A stretch of DNA of 64,000 nt from assembly GCA_963971305.1 (NCBI GenBank), contig OZ020308.1:36051275-36115274 (forward strand). The letters run 5' to 3'. Below are positions 1 through 11,700 of this stretch, one piece after another (position 1 is the stretch's first letter; every line of letters starts with the position of its first letter). The stretch comes from Arcuatula senhousia. Lineage: Eukaryota > Mollusca > Bivalvia > Mytilida > Mytilidae. Below the pieces are notes generated by a model. It was not told the origin of the DNA. It was given only the letters and a program-made list of their open reading frames with translations, and searched no databases. Made by a program: the position numbers and the translations under genes.

Positions 1-1082
1 GGGCAAAAATACATGTAATAGCACATGTACCAAAATTAAACATGGCCAGCTTGATAAAACTGCCAAAAATATCCCGGTTTATGGTAATGCCCCATTGGTA
101 CATTTTTGTACCTCTTCTTCTAAACCTAGGAAAAAGGCAGAGAAAACCTTTTCCCGCCAAAACTTTAACATGAATTGTCTTGAAAACGAGGTCACGAACC
201 TATCAAATTTTTTTGCTTATTTCATTCCTTTTACTATTATCTTTTCATTTGAGGAATCAAATTTGAAACCTATTTATTTTCAATTAAAAGTAGCGAACAT
301 CCTTAAGTAATATTTTGTTAATTTTCTGTAAAAGCTAGAATTTCAACAATGCACCTCTCTTTCAAAATCCTTATTACAGTGCTCTTCATTTTAAATGCTT
401 TGGAGAGAAGTCTGAGTCTTATTGTATAATTAAAGATACCTGAACTGAATTTTGGATTAATCTTCTAAATCACTTTTTTAGTATCATATTGATTTTTACC
501 TTTAAAAAAAACCTTTGGCAAATAATATTTTTTTAGGTAACCCCTACTATCTTTATCACAAACATGTTGATTTTGATTGGTAATAAATTACATTTATAAT
601 CATGAAGTTAATGGCAAAAATATAGCCACAGCTGGGAACATTCAGAAATTGGAGTGGTCTTTCTTTTTTAAAATAACATATTTTGGGGAAATACTGATAC
701 CAGATTACAATAAAATCTTTAATGTCATTTTCAAGGATGAAAATAGTTGACAAAATTTCAGTTCCCCGATGAAATTTTCTGTGAAACATTTAATCATGAA
801 CCTTTGACTGTGGAATTACATATATTATATACTCATATAGAAATCTTTATTGTGATTAGCTTAGACGTTGTCACGTGACATGTGATAATTCGCTGGGTCA
901 ACCGGTAAACGTTGGGTCGCATGGTAAGGTCACCCTCTCATGAGAATTTGCACGTGAGCCCCAGGAGTTTTCTTCAACATTTGTATGGAATTTTTTTTCT
1001 AATGGAAAAAGGTTAAAATGTCCGAAATATGTTTAAAATTTAATAATAAATTGTTTCATTTAAATATTCGATATAATATAAC
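1..1082. other. non-coding, AT-rich, no gene seen
   Basis: No exon with convincing coding sequence on either strand. The short frames at 95-310 and 556-789 show no recognisable protein. Around 855-955 a degenerate sequence (gtcacgtgac, taaggtcaccctc) resembles the arms of the foldback at 1083-1230. Confidence 0.5.
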
Positions 1083-1230
1083 AGTTATCACCCTAGACAT
1101 GCTACATGATATGTGACCCGGCATTTCTTTCCCCTCGAAAAGTAAGGTCACCCTCGGGGCAAGCCCTCGGGTGACCTTACTTTCTCGGGGAAAGAAACCA
1201 CCGGGTCACACACCAACTAGGGTGATAATT
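1083..1230. repeat. foldback palindrome of about 148 bp
   Basis: The left arm includes ttatcaccctag, gtgacccgg, ctttcccctcg and aagtaaggtcaccctcgggg. The right arm repeats these in reverse complement around a centre near 1160. Pairing is close to complete over the inner 50 bp and looser outside. It looks like a small foldback/MITE. Confidence 0.75.
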
Positions 1231-1239
1231 GAATAGTAT

Positions 1240-1366
1240 CAAATTCCAGGGTTTTTCAAGGATATTTTCATTTTTTTTTAAATTCAAGGTCTTTTCCAGG
1301 ACCTTGAACTGACAAAAGAAATTCAAGGGTTTTTCCAGGTTTCAAGGATGTGTGGCAACCCTGGTA
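1240..1366. repeat. small palindromic repeat
   Basis: A compact unit with ccagggtttttcaagg repeated, and a central palindrome ttcaaggtc...gaccttgaa, ending ggcaaccctgg. Probably a MITE fragment. Confidence 0.4.
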
Positions 1367-1997
1367 AGTTTTAGGAAGCTTAATAAATCTTTTTTTCAAT
1401 ACAAATTATCTTATTTTTTGTAAATTTTGATTATTTGAAATATCTTGAGCATTTTGAAATGTTACTTGAATAAGTGAAATATCACTCACTTAAGTAACTA
1501 ACACCCCTGACTGATAATTGTCCAGTTACATGTATCTTTGTTTTTAGATCAAATGGAAATAGAATTAATTCTCACATGCAACTTCACTACAGCTGATCAA
1601 TTGAAATATCCAAAATTGCTAACTTTTTATTGACCTAGCTAGATTTAATACACTGTATGTTTGTACTTTCACTTTCCAAAAGAATGCTAAAAATCTAGTT
1701 AAACCATGTTGACCCCGCCTCATTTTATATGTGCCTGTCCTAAATAAGGAATTCAAGTTTGTCAAAGCTTCTGTTTGTCCCTGTGGTTTGTGTGTATTGT
1801 TCTGTGACTAGAAATGGGCCTTTCAGCGATAATTTGGGGGTTGGTACAGTATATTGAATCTGATAAATTGTAGTTTAAGTCTTGCATTCTTTGGCCAATG
1901 CAAATCGGCAAGCAGTGACTGCTGGTCATGTTGAAGACTGCTGGCTGTCTTCCATTGTGGATTTTTTAAATAGCCATTTGTTTAGGTAGGTTGTGTC

Positions 1998-3804
1998 GTG
2001 TCGGTGGTGACTAAAATGTGTAACCCGTACCCGTACCATTTTCGGCTCATTTACCCGTACCTACAATGTATACCCGCACCCGTTTTCAATTTTGACTTGT
2101 AAACAGCTAAAACGCGATGAAACTTTCTGAAATTGCACATGAAGATAAATGATGAGTTGTATTCAATGAACTGGTATCATTTGTTATTCAAATCATTATT
2201 CTAATTTTCAACTAGAAAATGTGTCTATGAGCAACAGGATGGCCCTCCCGTTCTTGAAATATCATTGACCCTCAATGTATATTACCTGGGATATGGACCT
2301 TTACCAAGAAATTGATCAAAAGTGTTCATGTGTAAAAATAGGTCGCTGTGACCTTATTTCTGGTGGGTGGTGCCATGTTACCAAGACTCATCGAGTAGTG
2401 AAATATTATTGACCCCTAACATGTAGTATTCAAGATATGGACCTTAACCAAGAACTTAATCAAAGACATTCATGCGTAAAATATAGGTCACAGTGACCTC
2501 ATTTCTAACGGATGGTGTCACCTTACCCAAGACACATCTAGTGGTGAAATATCATTGACCCCCAACATCTAGTATCCAAGTTATGGACCTTAACCAAGAA
2601 CTTAACCGAAGTCGTTCATGCATAAAATATAGATCACAGTGACCTAATTTTTATTGGATGGTGTCATGTTACCCAAGACACATCTAGTGGTGAAATACCA
2701 TTGACCATTAACATGCAGTATCTGAGATATGGACCTTAACCAAGAACTTAACCAAAGGCATTCATGCGTAAAATATAGGTCACAGTGACCTAATTTCTAG
2801 TGGGTGGTGTCACCTACACTAAGACACATCTAGTAGTGAAATATCATTGACCCCCAACATCTAGTATCCAAGTTATGGACCTTAACCAAGAACTTAACCG
2901 AAGTCGTTCATGCATAAAATATAGGTCACAGTGACCTAATTTCTAGTGGGTGGTGTAGCCCTACCCAAGACCCATCTGGTGGTGAAATATCATTGACCCC
3001 CAACATCTAGTATCCGAGTAATGGACCTTAACCAAGAACTTAACCAAAGTGTTACGGACGGATAGACGGACGGACGGACAAGGGTAAAACTATATGTCCG
3101 ATCCACATACGTGGTCGGGCCATAAAAATCAATGATGCTAGAAAATTTTGGTGCTAAAATGTGTAACCGGAAGTTTATACTAAGACAAAAGTGTCAAAGA
3201 AATGATAAATTTTATCTTCTTAAAATTTTACTTTTTAATTGTTCATTGGTTTCTTTTAATTGTTTAATGTTACATTTAATGTTTATAAGGAATGTTTTGT
3301 AAATCGACTCTTGTATGAATCTTTTTAATCTTATAAGAAATTATCAAAACTTTGGCCCGGATTTTTGCCAGGTACGGGTAATTTGTAAACATTGGATAAA
3401 ATCGCAATTTGTCCCTCGGTAAAAAGTAAAATTGTAAAACGGGTGGATATTGATTTCAAATATAACTTTAATACACTAATTACTGATATATTTTTGTAAC
3501 TTTTAAGTTATGTTTAAAACAAATATGCTTCTTATTTGATCAGAAAAGGCCCTGTATGTCATTGGGTATGGGTAGATTTTCAATGTTGGTATCGAGTAAA
3601 AACATTAAATACATTTTTTGTAATAATATCAAAGTTTGAATGTTAGTTGAGGTGTTTGGAGATATATAAACAGTAATTGGTATATTTAAAAGGCTCCTGT
3701 CAAATATCACAATGATTGACATCTTTTCTCTACAGTCGAAGCGAATTTGTAAAATTTTGACAAATCTGGATGCGGGTACGGGTTACACATTTTAGGCACC
3801 ACCG
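1998..3804. mobile_element. TIR transposon, non-autonomous, 8-bp duplication GTTGTGTC
   Basis: Left end cggtggtgactaaaatgtg then taacccgtacccg; right end cgggtacgggttacacattt then taggcaccaccg: inverted repeats of about 33 bp. GTTGTGTC occurs at 1990-1997 and 3805-3812, as expected for a target-site duplication. No transposase frame is visible. The 8-bp duplication would suit a hAT-like mobiliser (inference). It contains a tandem array at 2250-3125. Confidence 0.75.
2250..3125. repeat. 146-bp tandem array with (ACGG) tail, pearl/Helitron-like
   Basis: The word gtgaaat recurs at 2398, 2544, 2690, 2836 and 2982, an exact 146-bp period with about five units. It is followed by acggacggatagacggacgg and aagggtaaaac. 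This is the core-repeat plus ACGG-microsatellite layout of bivalve pearl-type elements. Perfect AGGTCACAGTGACCT palindromes lie at 2485-2499, 2777-2791 and 2923-2937, with one-mismatch or weaker copies at 2631 and near 2340. Confidence 0.8.
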
Positions 3805-3850
3805 GTTGTGTCACTTAAACTTATTCCACATCTCATTATCTGACATCTAT

Positions 3851-5540
3851 ATATTACATACAAGGACATGCAATAGTCCAAATAAGTATGCTGTCTTGGA
3901 AGCCTTTTATAATTTTTCACGTTTTGCTTCCTACATGTACGACTCTGGGGATCTAAAAAGTCCAAATGACTCTGGACTAGAGACAGAGTCACGCAGGTAC
4001 TCGCTTAAACATGGTAGTTATCAAACACTGCTTGATATTGAAAACACCTTACAAGACCATATACCGTCCATAATTTAAACATATGATAGACAGTGCCTTG
4101 CCCTTCTATTAATTTAAATGGGATAATTGTGTAGAGCATTAACATGTAGACAGTCACTTAGGATGAAAATAAAACATTTAAAACTATGGCTACATAGTGA
4201 CATTATTTCTATTTCGTTTGACGACTTACTGACTGAGCATGAAACTGATTTGGACATTAAATCGCTGAAAGTATGCAAATCCAGGAGGGAGCTGAGCGCC
4301 AACGCTTTCCGTTTCCGTGCCCGATATTACATAGGATCAATTTACTTCCGGTTTTACGCAGATGGAATCGGTAGGTGAATATACAGAGGAGTAGAGAGCA
4401 GGACAGAGGAGGACAGAGAATTAATAAAAAAAATGATTTATCGTGTGAAATAAATGTTGTTATCTGGCTATTGTTTGTTTCTTAGGTATTTTGAGTAATT
4501 TGAAAGCACTTGGGTTGGTTTTAAATGGTTTTATATGGTAGGAATCGAAGATAACTACGATGTCGGTAGAGAGGAGTAAACCAGCGTATGATAAATGACA
4601 TCAAAGACTCTTTCCAAAGTATTAAATTTGGAATAAATTACACTATTTTGTTATTATGAAGGTAAATGTACATTCAACAATCTTTGTTTGTGTGTTTTTT
4701 GGCCAATTCAAACTTTATTTGCAATTGTTTTTTTTTTCGTAAATATCGTAATCAAAATGGCGACTGTCGACTTAAAAAATACAGGTAAGTGCAGGGTCGG
4801 ATACGTATGAATTACGGTTTTCGTAGTTGAACGATAAATAACTCATGATATATATAAAATTGCACATTTATTATTACTAATGCATTAAAACATGAAATAA
4901 AACATTTTTTATATATAAACGACCCAATGACAATTTTCAATTCTAACGTCAAATTATTTAAAAGTGTTACAAAATAGTGCCAACTTAATCTGTCTTGCGG
5001 ATATCCTCAAATTTCTTAGTTAAATGAACACACGCAGTGAAATTTTGCTTTTGTACATTTATTAAAATCATTTTTATATGTGGATCGTGTCTTTTTGGCA
5101 CATATTCCATATTCTTTCGCTTTTAATATTATTTCAGAGTTTGGCTTTAGTGCCGTGTGGAGGTCGTAGAAAGCTTCCCCGTGCTTCAGTTGTATGCTCT
5201 TATATATTTTCGATTACTGGAATATGTGTCCTGCGCCATTACAGACCATCGATAATCCGTCAAGATATTTAAAAAATCGACAATAAAAACTCAAATAAAA
5301 TGTCTCTTTGCTGTTAAAATGAATGAAAAGACAAGTTTACACATTAAAACCTTTAACTTTAAGTGAAAAAAACGTTTTTTATCTACTCCTCTGCACATCT
5401 CTCTAAAGCTCTCTAGTTCTCTCTGTTTTGATGATCCCGATGGAATTAAGGTCCAAAATTAAAAGTCCTCAAGAAACCACTTTCGCGCATTAATTTCACT
5501 CAAAATCCAATTTCTAAAAGCGGATTGTAAGCAGCTTTTT
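3851..5540. other. region upstream of GUSB, mostly without recognised features
   Basis: Open stretches at about 3930-4078 (ending HIPSII stop) and 4127-4378 have somewhat protein-like composition but no recognised family and no clear splice pattern. Inverted purine/pyrimidine tracts (cagaggagtagagagc near 4385; ctcctctgcacatctctc near 5387) loosely pair. Confidence 0.35.
4757..4784 (+). other. possible orphan first coding exon
   Basis: A strong start context (atcaaaATGGCGAC) opens MATVDLKNT and is followed after 28 nt by a consensus donor, gtaagtg. A good acceptor lies at 5137 (attatttcag), but in the matching phase the next exon stops after 10 codons. No known protein was recognised. It could be a first exon of an unseen gene, a 5' leader upstream of GUSB with a short reading frame, or chance. 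Confidence 0.3.
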
Positions 5541-5543
5541 TGT

Positions 5544-5555
5544 CTATATATAAAT
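5544..5555 (+). promoter_or_regulatory. TATA-like element upstream of GUSB
   Basis: The string tatatataaat lies about 180 bp before the GUSB start codon, at a distance that fits a TATA box with a 150-bp leader. The surroundings are AT-rich, so it may be coincidental. Confidence 0.25.
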
Positions 5556-5733
5556 GTTAATTAGTCAATGGACTTTATAATTCAATATTTTGTCATAGTG
5601 TTTTATAAGGCTTTGATTGCTTATTTTCACGCGTAAAAAAAACTTAAAATTCAAGGGGAAAATTTATACAGGGGTAGGAAACAACACTATAGTCTGCTTG
5701 TCATGTGAGCTGACACTGTCAAGTGCTGCTGTA

Positions 5734-8700
5734 ATGAAAATGTTTTTCTTATTGTTTATGACCATGTCAGTGTTTACATTTCATCCAGTCAGGTCCAAAT
5801 ACTTCCCCACACTGTATCCACGAGATTCAGAATCAAGGAATATCAAGGAGCTGAATGGATTGTGGAATTTTAGAGCAGATTTTTCAATCAATAGAACTCA
5901 AGGATTTGATGAGAAGTGGTATATGAAAAGATTGTACAAAGTATGCAGTTTAAATAGTGTCTTTTCTGTCCCTACCGTTTGAAAATTTCTGGATCTGCCA
6001 CAGTGAATGCATTTTACCTTATAATCTAAATAAAGGTAATAACAAAGCTACCGAAATTGAATGATCAATCTCATAGTCCAAGGACAAAAACGAATCAGTC
6101 ATACTGGAGAATTGGTTGATCACAATGGTCCTGACTTGGTACAGGCATTTCAAACGAAATGGTGGGTTAACAAGGCTGTCAAGTTTTGATTGGCTGCTTG
6201 CACGAGATTTGCCCAAAAATTGAAAGATCAAAGGAAAAAATTAAAACATTAAAGGAATTTGCCGCCAAATTGCTGACCAGATGCGTGAATCTCACACGAG
6301 TTGCGTGACACTTGGCAGGTCTGGGTTTAACCAGGCTTTATGGCGCCAAACCTCCCTCTTCCATTGCGATCTTAGGATCCGGTAATGACCATAGAACACA
6401 ACATAGTTGTGAGACACAATAGGGATATTGAGGTGATCATCTCAGTACAGCAGACCAGTCAAACACTAATTTAAACAATTAACCACCATATCTTTAACTC
6501 AATTTTGAACTTTTCTACTAGGTGCTGATAAGGAAGAAAGAATTTTTTTAGGGATCGTATGGGATGTATTTTCTTATAGCCCTGCTCCAAAAGTCGGTCA
6601 CGAAGAAATCGGTGTCTGATAAAAAAAATCTGTGAAATGTGTGCAAGCTCTGGCATATCCAATAAGTTGTGAAATATAAACACTGTATGCAGGGGAAGTA
6701 GGTATATTGCTCTGTAGATTAGGAAAATTAATAATTTGAAAATTAAAATCGTCTCGTTTATCGTAAATTTTTGTACTGAGATGACCACCTGGGTCAAATT
6801 CGAGGTGCAAATCCAAGAAAGATGTGAAGCAATTTGATTCGGTGGTCTTTTTAATCTCCAATTCTGGAGGATATAATGAAGGAATCCATCTACCAAATGA
6901 AGTGTTATTGACAGAAAGGACATATCATCAATATATCTGAATGTAGATTAAATGACCTTGCCTCTTTCATCTTCTTGTTCTTTACTAGTCTCGTAAGAGT
7001 ATAAAAACAAATCGGCGAGGAGAGGAGCACAGTTTATGCCCATTCATTCATGCCATTGGAATGCTGATTTGAAAAATCTCTCCTCCGAAGGTGACAAATA
7101 TGTTGTCAATGAGGAAATCAAGCATACTGCAAACTTGTTCTAGTGTAAAACAAATTTTTTCTTTGAAAGATGTTTTGGAAAAGAATGTAGAATTATAACC
7201 CAAAACAACAAAATTCCTAGAGTTTGAAAAGGCTTTTTCTTGCAGTTTTTTTAGGCGACATTTTAGTTTTTAATTCGTGTGGCAAGGTAGTGTATAAAGT
7301 TGAAAAATCGAACGTTTTCAAAGAGTGAACCTCAGAAAATGATTGAGATTTAAAATGATCTAACAAATCTTTTGAGTTCTTCAAAATCCACATGTGGTTA
7401 ATTCCACTACGATTATAAATAGTGTCGTAGTATGCTTGTTGACCTTCTTTGACAGCAGACAAGATTTTAGTTAAATGAACGGACAGCTCTGTAGTTGAAC
7501 ATGATGAAGATCCAGCTATATACCTTTCTTTGTACGGATTTTTGTGAAGTTTAGGTATCCAGTACAAATATGGGAACTCTTTATGTTCGGTCATAAAAGA
7601 GCTATGGTTGGCTATGATTTCATCTTTGTTAAATGTAGTCAGTTTGTATGTAGCACTAGCGGAAGTATTACTTGAATGTTTTTAGATAAATGGTATATTT
7701 TCCCTATTTAATGACCGTGGCGGATCCAGAGAGGGGGTGTAGGGTAGAGAGGGTTGTAACCCTCCAATTTCTCAGAAAATTTTCATGCAGATTGGCCTGG
7801 GACCCTTTTTCTTCATACATGTATGTACACTATAAAAGGAACCCCCCTTTAAAAAAAAAAAACTTTTTATTTTGAAAAAATTCACCCTATACGATGTACA
7901 TGTAAGAGAAGTATGTCTGAATTTATATGTAATACTACAATGCATATATTTTTAGTAGATTACATTATTATACTATCATGGTTATGTATTTTAAAAAGTT
8001 TTAAACATGTTAAAAGCAGTTGATTTGTTGGTAAATAGAATGAACTTCAATTGAATATTTTTCAGAGTGGGCCAGTTATTCAAATGCCAGTTCCATCAAG
8101 TTACAATGATGTTACACAGGACAAGTCTTTGAGAGATTTTACTGGTTGGGTTTGGTATGACAGAGAGTTTTTTGTACCTGCTTCATGGAAAGGACAAAGA
8201 ATTGCTATCAGAGTAGATGCTGCAAGGTATTATAGCAAAATGGTAGGTCTATAAAGTTATAAACCAGGAGTAGGGCCAAAAAAAGTATCTGTGTTTCAGG
8301 TTTCATGCCTGAAAAAAGTAGGGTCGGTAGGTAGGCATTTATTTTTTATTATTATTTTTATTTACCTCCAGTTAATGGGGAGCAGATTTCAAGTTTATTG
8401 CTGCTTTTAAAAGCAAAAATAGCAATAAAAAGTCTAGGGTTGGCAGGAAAAACTAGGGCAGGGAGAGAAACCTGAAACACACATATTTTTTTTATTTGGC
8501 CTAGTAGAAAATGAGATGTGGAATTAGTGAACATGACATAACCGACATAAAGCATCAACAATTAAAAATTCCACAATGGAAAACATCAAGCAGCTCACAA
8601 TGTGACCAGTGGTTGCTATTGGCAAATCTTGTAATTGGCCCTACATCGAAAGATTAAAAAGGTTTAATAGTTGGACTGTGGTAAACCACATATAAAAGGT

Positions 8701-11700
8701 AGCAATACACAAAAAAAAAACAATATAAAAGAAATGAAGATGTAAATAAAATAGTGGTCCAAATTTATTTTTATATTTTCACATAGATTTTACAATTATG
8801 CAAATGAATCAAAATTAATATTATCAAAGAATCACCTCAATGAAAAAAATGGGTATAAGGCATGTAAGGGCTAAAGGCAAATCATTCATTAGAAAACAAC
8901 TGCTCATTCAGGAGTTTATATTCATATCCCTCTGCCAGTAACAATTGTTCATTCACCAGTTTATATTTTGTGTGTTTTCACATTGTTTTTTACAATCAAA
9001 TGAATGCACCTTTCTATATTTTTAGTGGGTAAACTCTGTCTATTTGTTAGATCATGAGATGGGACATTTACCATTTGAAGCTGACATTCAGGACATCGTA
9101 ACATATGGTGCAGTGAATTTTGTTACTATTGCTGTCAATAATACTCTGACACCTCACACAATACCGCCTGGAGAAATCATCCACAAAATTAACAAGTAAG
9201 GCCAGTAAGGTAAACCTTCAAGTTGGTATTTGATACTGTATCATGTATAGCAGGAAATTTTCACAAAAAATTCTAATTTTTGCTATTTTCATGACCATTA
9301 CTGTATCTGTATATTTAAATTCTGCCTATGATAGGCAAACCTCAAGTATGCCAGAGTACGCCACGTTTTTTTTAATGGTACAATGTAGCAGAAATCCCGG
9401 TCGAATATTTCCAATTACATTACCATGATTATCGACAAGTTTATAAGTTTTGCAAGTATGTGCATCAAATCATTTATCTTATAGTTAATAATTTGTAACC
9501 ATGTCACTCTATCGCGAAAATTAGAACCGTTGTATTAAGAATAGAATCAACATAAATTTGTATCAGAATATTATTTAATCACGAAAATAAATTGCTTATA
9601 TAAAAACTTGGTCATTTGGTATGGAATCGTGAAATTTGCACGCTGCAAATATTACCCACTATACGGTATATTGTGTTCAAAATACTTTCTCTTATATCAT
9701 TTCGATATGTCTATGTTAATCCTAAAATAGTGTTTGGTTTGTGAGACCATAAACAATAACTAGATTTTTTAAAGGTTATGTCATTAGATGCAACTTTGTA
9801 ACAAAATCTTTTTTGTATATTTTTATGTGGTACATTGTGTAATAAATGACATTTTATAAAACAAAAAGACAAGACTCTTGCATGAGAGAAAGTTTTCAGA
9901 ATTTATATACTGTTTTTCACTATAACAGGGGTGGTTTAAGAAATGTTTTATTTGAGGGGGGTTGATGGGTTTCGGGTCTATTTCGCCTATTATCTGCAAA
10001 AAAATACAAAATTTTTCAAGGAATGGGAGGTTCCAACTCCTTGACCCCCTTCTGAATCCACTTCTGCACTATAGAATGTTTTCCCTCGTTTACGATGTTT
10101 ACTGCAACACTTCATTTATGCAAAGAACCAAAAGAATTTCATTTTAATATAATATTTTTAATATGGTTGTTACTGCTTTAGATACTGATATATTGATAAT
10201 GTTAATGTGACTTTTTATTTTTACAGCTACCCTCCTAACTTTTTCATTCAGACACTGAACTTTGGATTCTTTAACTATGCTGGCATTGATCGACAAGTCA
10301 GACTGTACACAACTCCAATGGTTTATGTCTCAGATATACATATTGTTACAGATTTTACAGAAAATACAGGTTTTGTTGTATGATTTTATGATTGCATTTT
10401 TAGTATGAATGATGTACTTTTGTTTGCATTGACAGTTTTACCTAAGTATAGTATTTGAGGGGTTGCTCTTAGTTTTACAATAAAGGCATACTAGCCATGC
10501 TTGTACATGTACATGTATGTATTTATGAAATAATTATTGTATTTCGTTTAAATGTTATCACAATTTAATTTAAAAAATAATACCCAGTATATATATTTTT
10601 TTATTTCTGTTACTCTATTAAATAAACCCAATTTTCTTTCAATGCAAATACAACTTATAGTTTTCTAAAATTTGTTTATAAACTAATAGACACTCATTTC
10701 AGTTTTGAAATTTCCAATATTTTATTTTCAGGAGTGTACACAGGGATATTAAACTGGATTATCACTGTTAGTTCTGAGAATGCTAAAGCTTTGGTAGAAG
10801 TAATTGATGCTGAAGGTTCTATTGTTGCCATGGGAGATAAGGTCAAATGTCAACTGTCTATAAATGATGTAAAATTATGGTGGCCTTACTCAATGGTAAA
10901 ATCTGGGGCTGCTTATCTTTACACATTGAAGGTAAGATGTTATTTGTATGTATTGTAACTCTACCCAACCCCCTTTCCCCCAAAAAAATGTTTGAGTGTA
11001 TAGGACTATAAGAGAAAGGGAATCACCTTGTCTCTCTATCTGTCCATCTGTCTGTCTTTTACATATCTTGTGGGCAATTCCTCCTAAACAGCTTGAAATA
11101 TTTTGATAAAAGTCAACATGGAGTAAAAACATAAAAATGGAAATATGAATGAGAAGAATTCTTCAATCTCAGATATCATTCAATGGGGAATAATTAATTT
11201 TTTTTTATATTATATGCGAGCAAAGCAAAGCTCACTATTGTACAGAGTCTGCCAAATTGCACAAGACTCAAAATACGATGGTTGAAAATAAATTCTGTCT
11301 CGCTTCTCGGAATGCATTGGGAATTACCGAAAATTCCGGGTCTCGCGTTAGCGAGATTCTTTATTTTCGCTTATTTATTTACAAACGGTTACAAAACAAA
11401 ACCTTTTCTTGTTGTTAATGACAATAACTTTCTCAATAAATAATAACTATCTAACGAACGAACACTAGTTGTTTTGTTTTTACAGAAATATGGCTTTCTC
11501 TCACGAGAATTTGTGACCTTTTACCCATAGTGCATAGTCATGCACAGAAAAATGGTGGGAGTTCTGTCAATCAATTTTCGGAACTTTTCATAACACAGAT
11601 TCATTAAAATAAAGTGATCAGCAACTGTTTTTCTACATATGTATGATAAATTGGTCCTACCTGATCTGAAAATAAAATCCTAATCCATCCTTATCCTATG

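Larger units (their letters stand above)
1870..3850. mobile_element. MITE of the AGATGTGGAATAAGTG family, split by a later insertion
   Basis: 1890-1997 (ttggccaatg...ccattgtggattt...ggttgtgtc) and 3805-3850 (gttgtgtcactt...attccacatctcattatc) are the two halves of one family member. The same order without a gap occurs near 41655-41700 for the right end, and related copies lie at 8510-8650, 48885-49030 and 63408-63712. The halves are separated by the element at 1998-3804. Confidence 0.65.

Noticed and set aside
3770..4378. Possible terminal exons of an upstream + strand gene
   Set aside because: Open but unrecognised; the first part overlaps MITE sequence, and no convincing acceptor or family match was seen.
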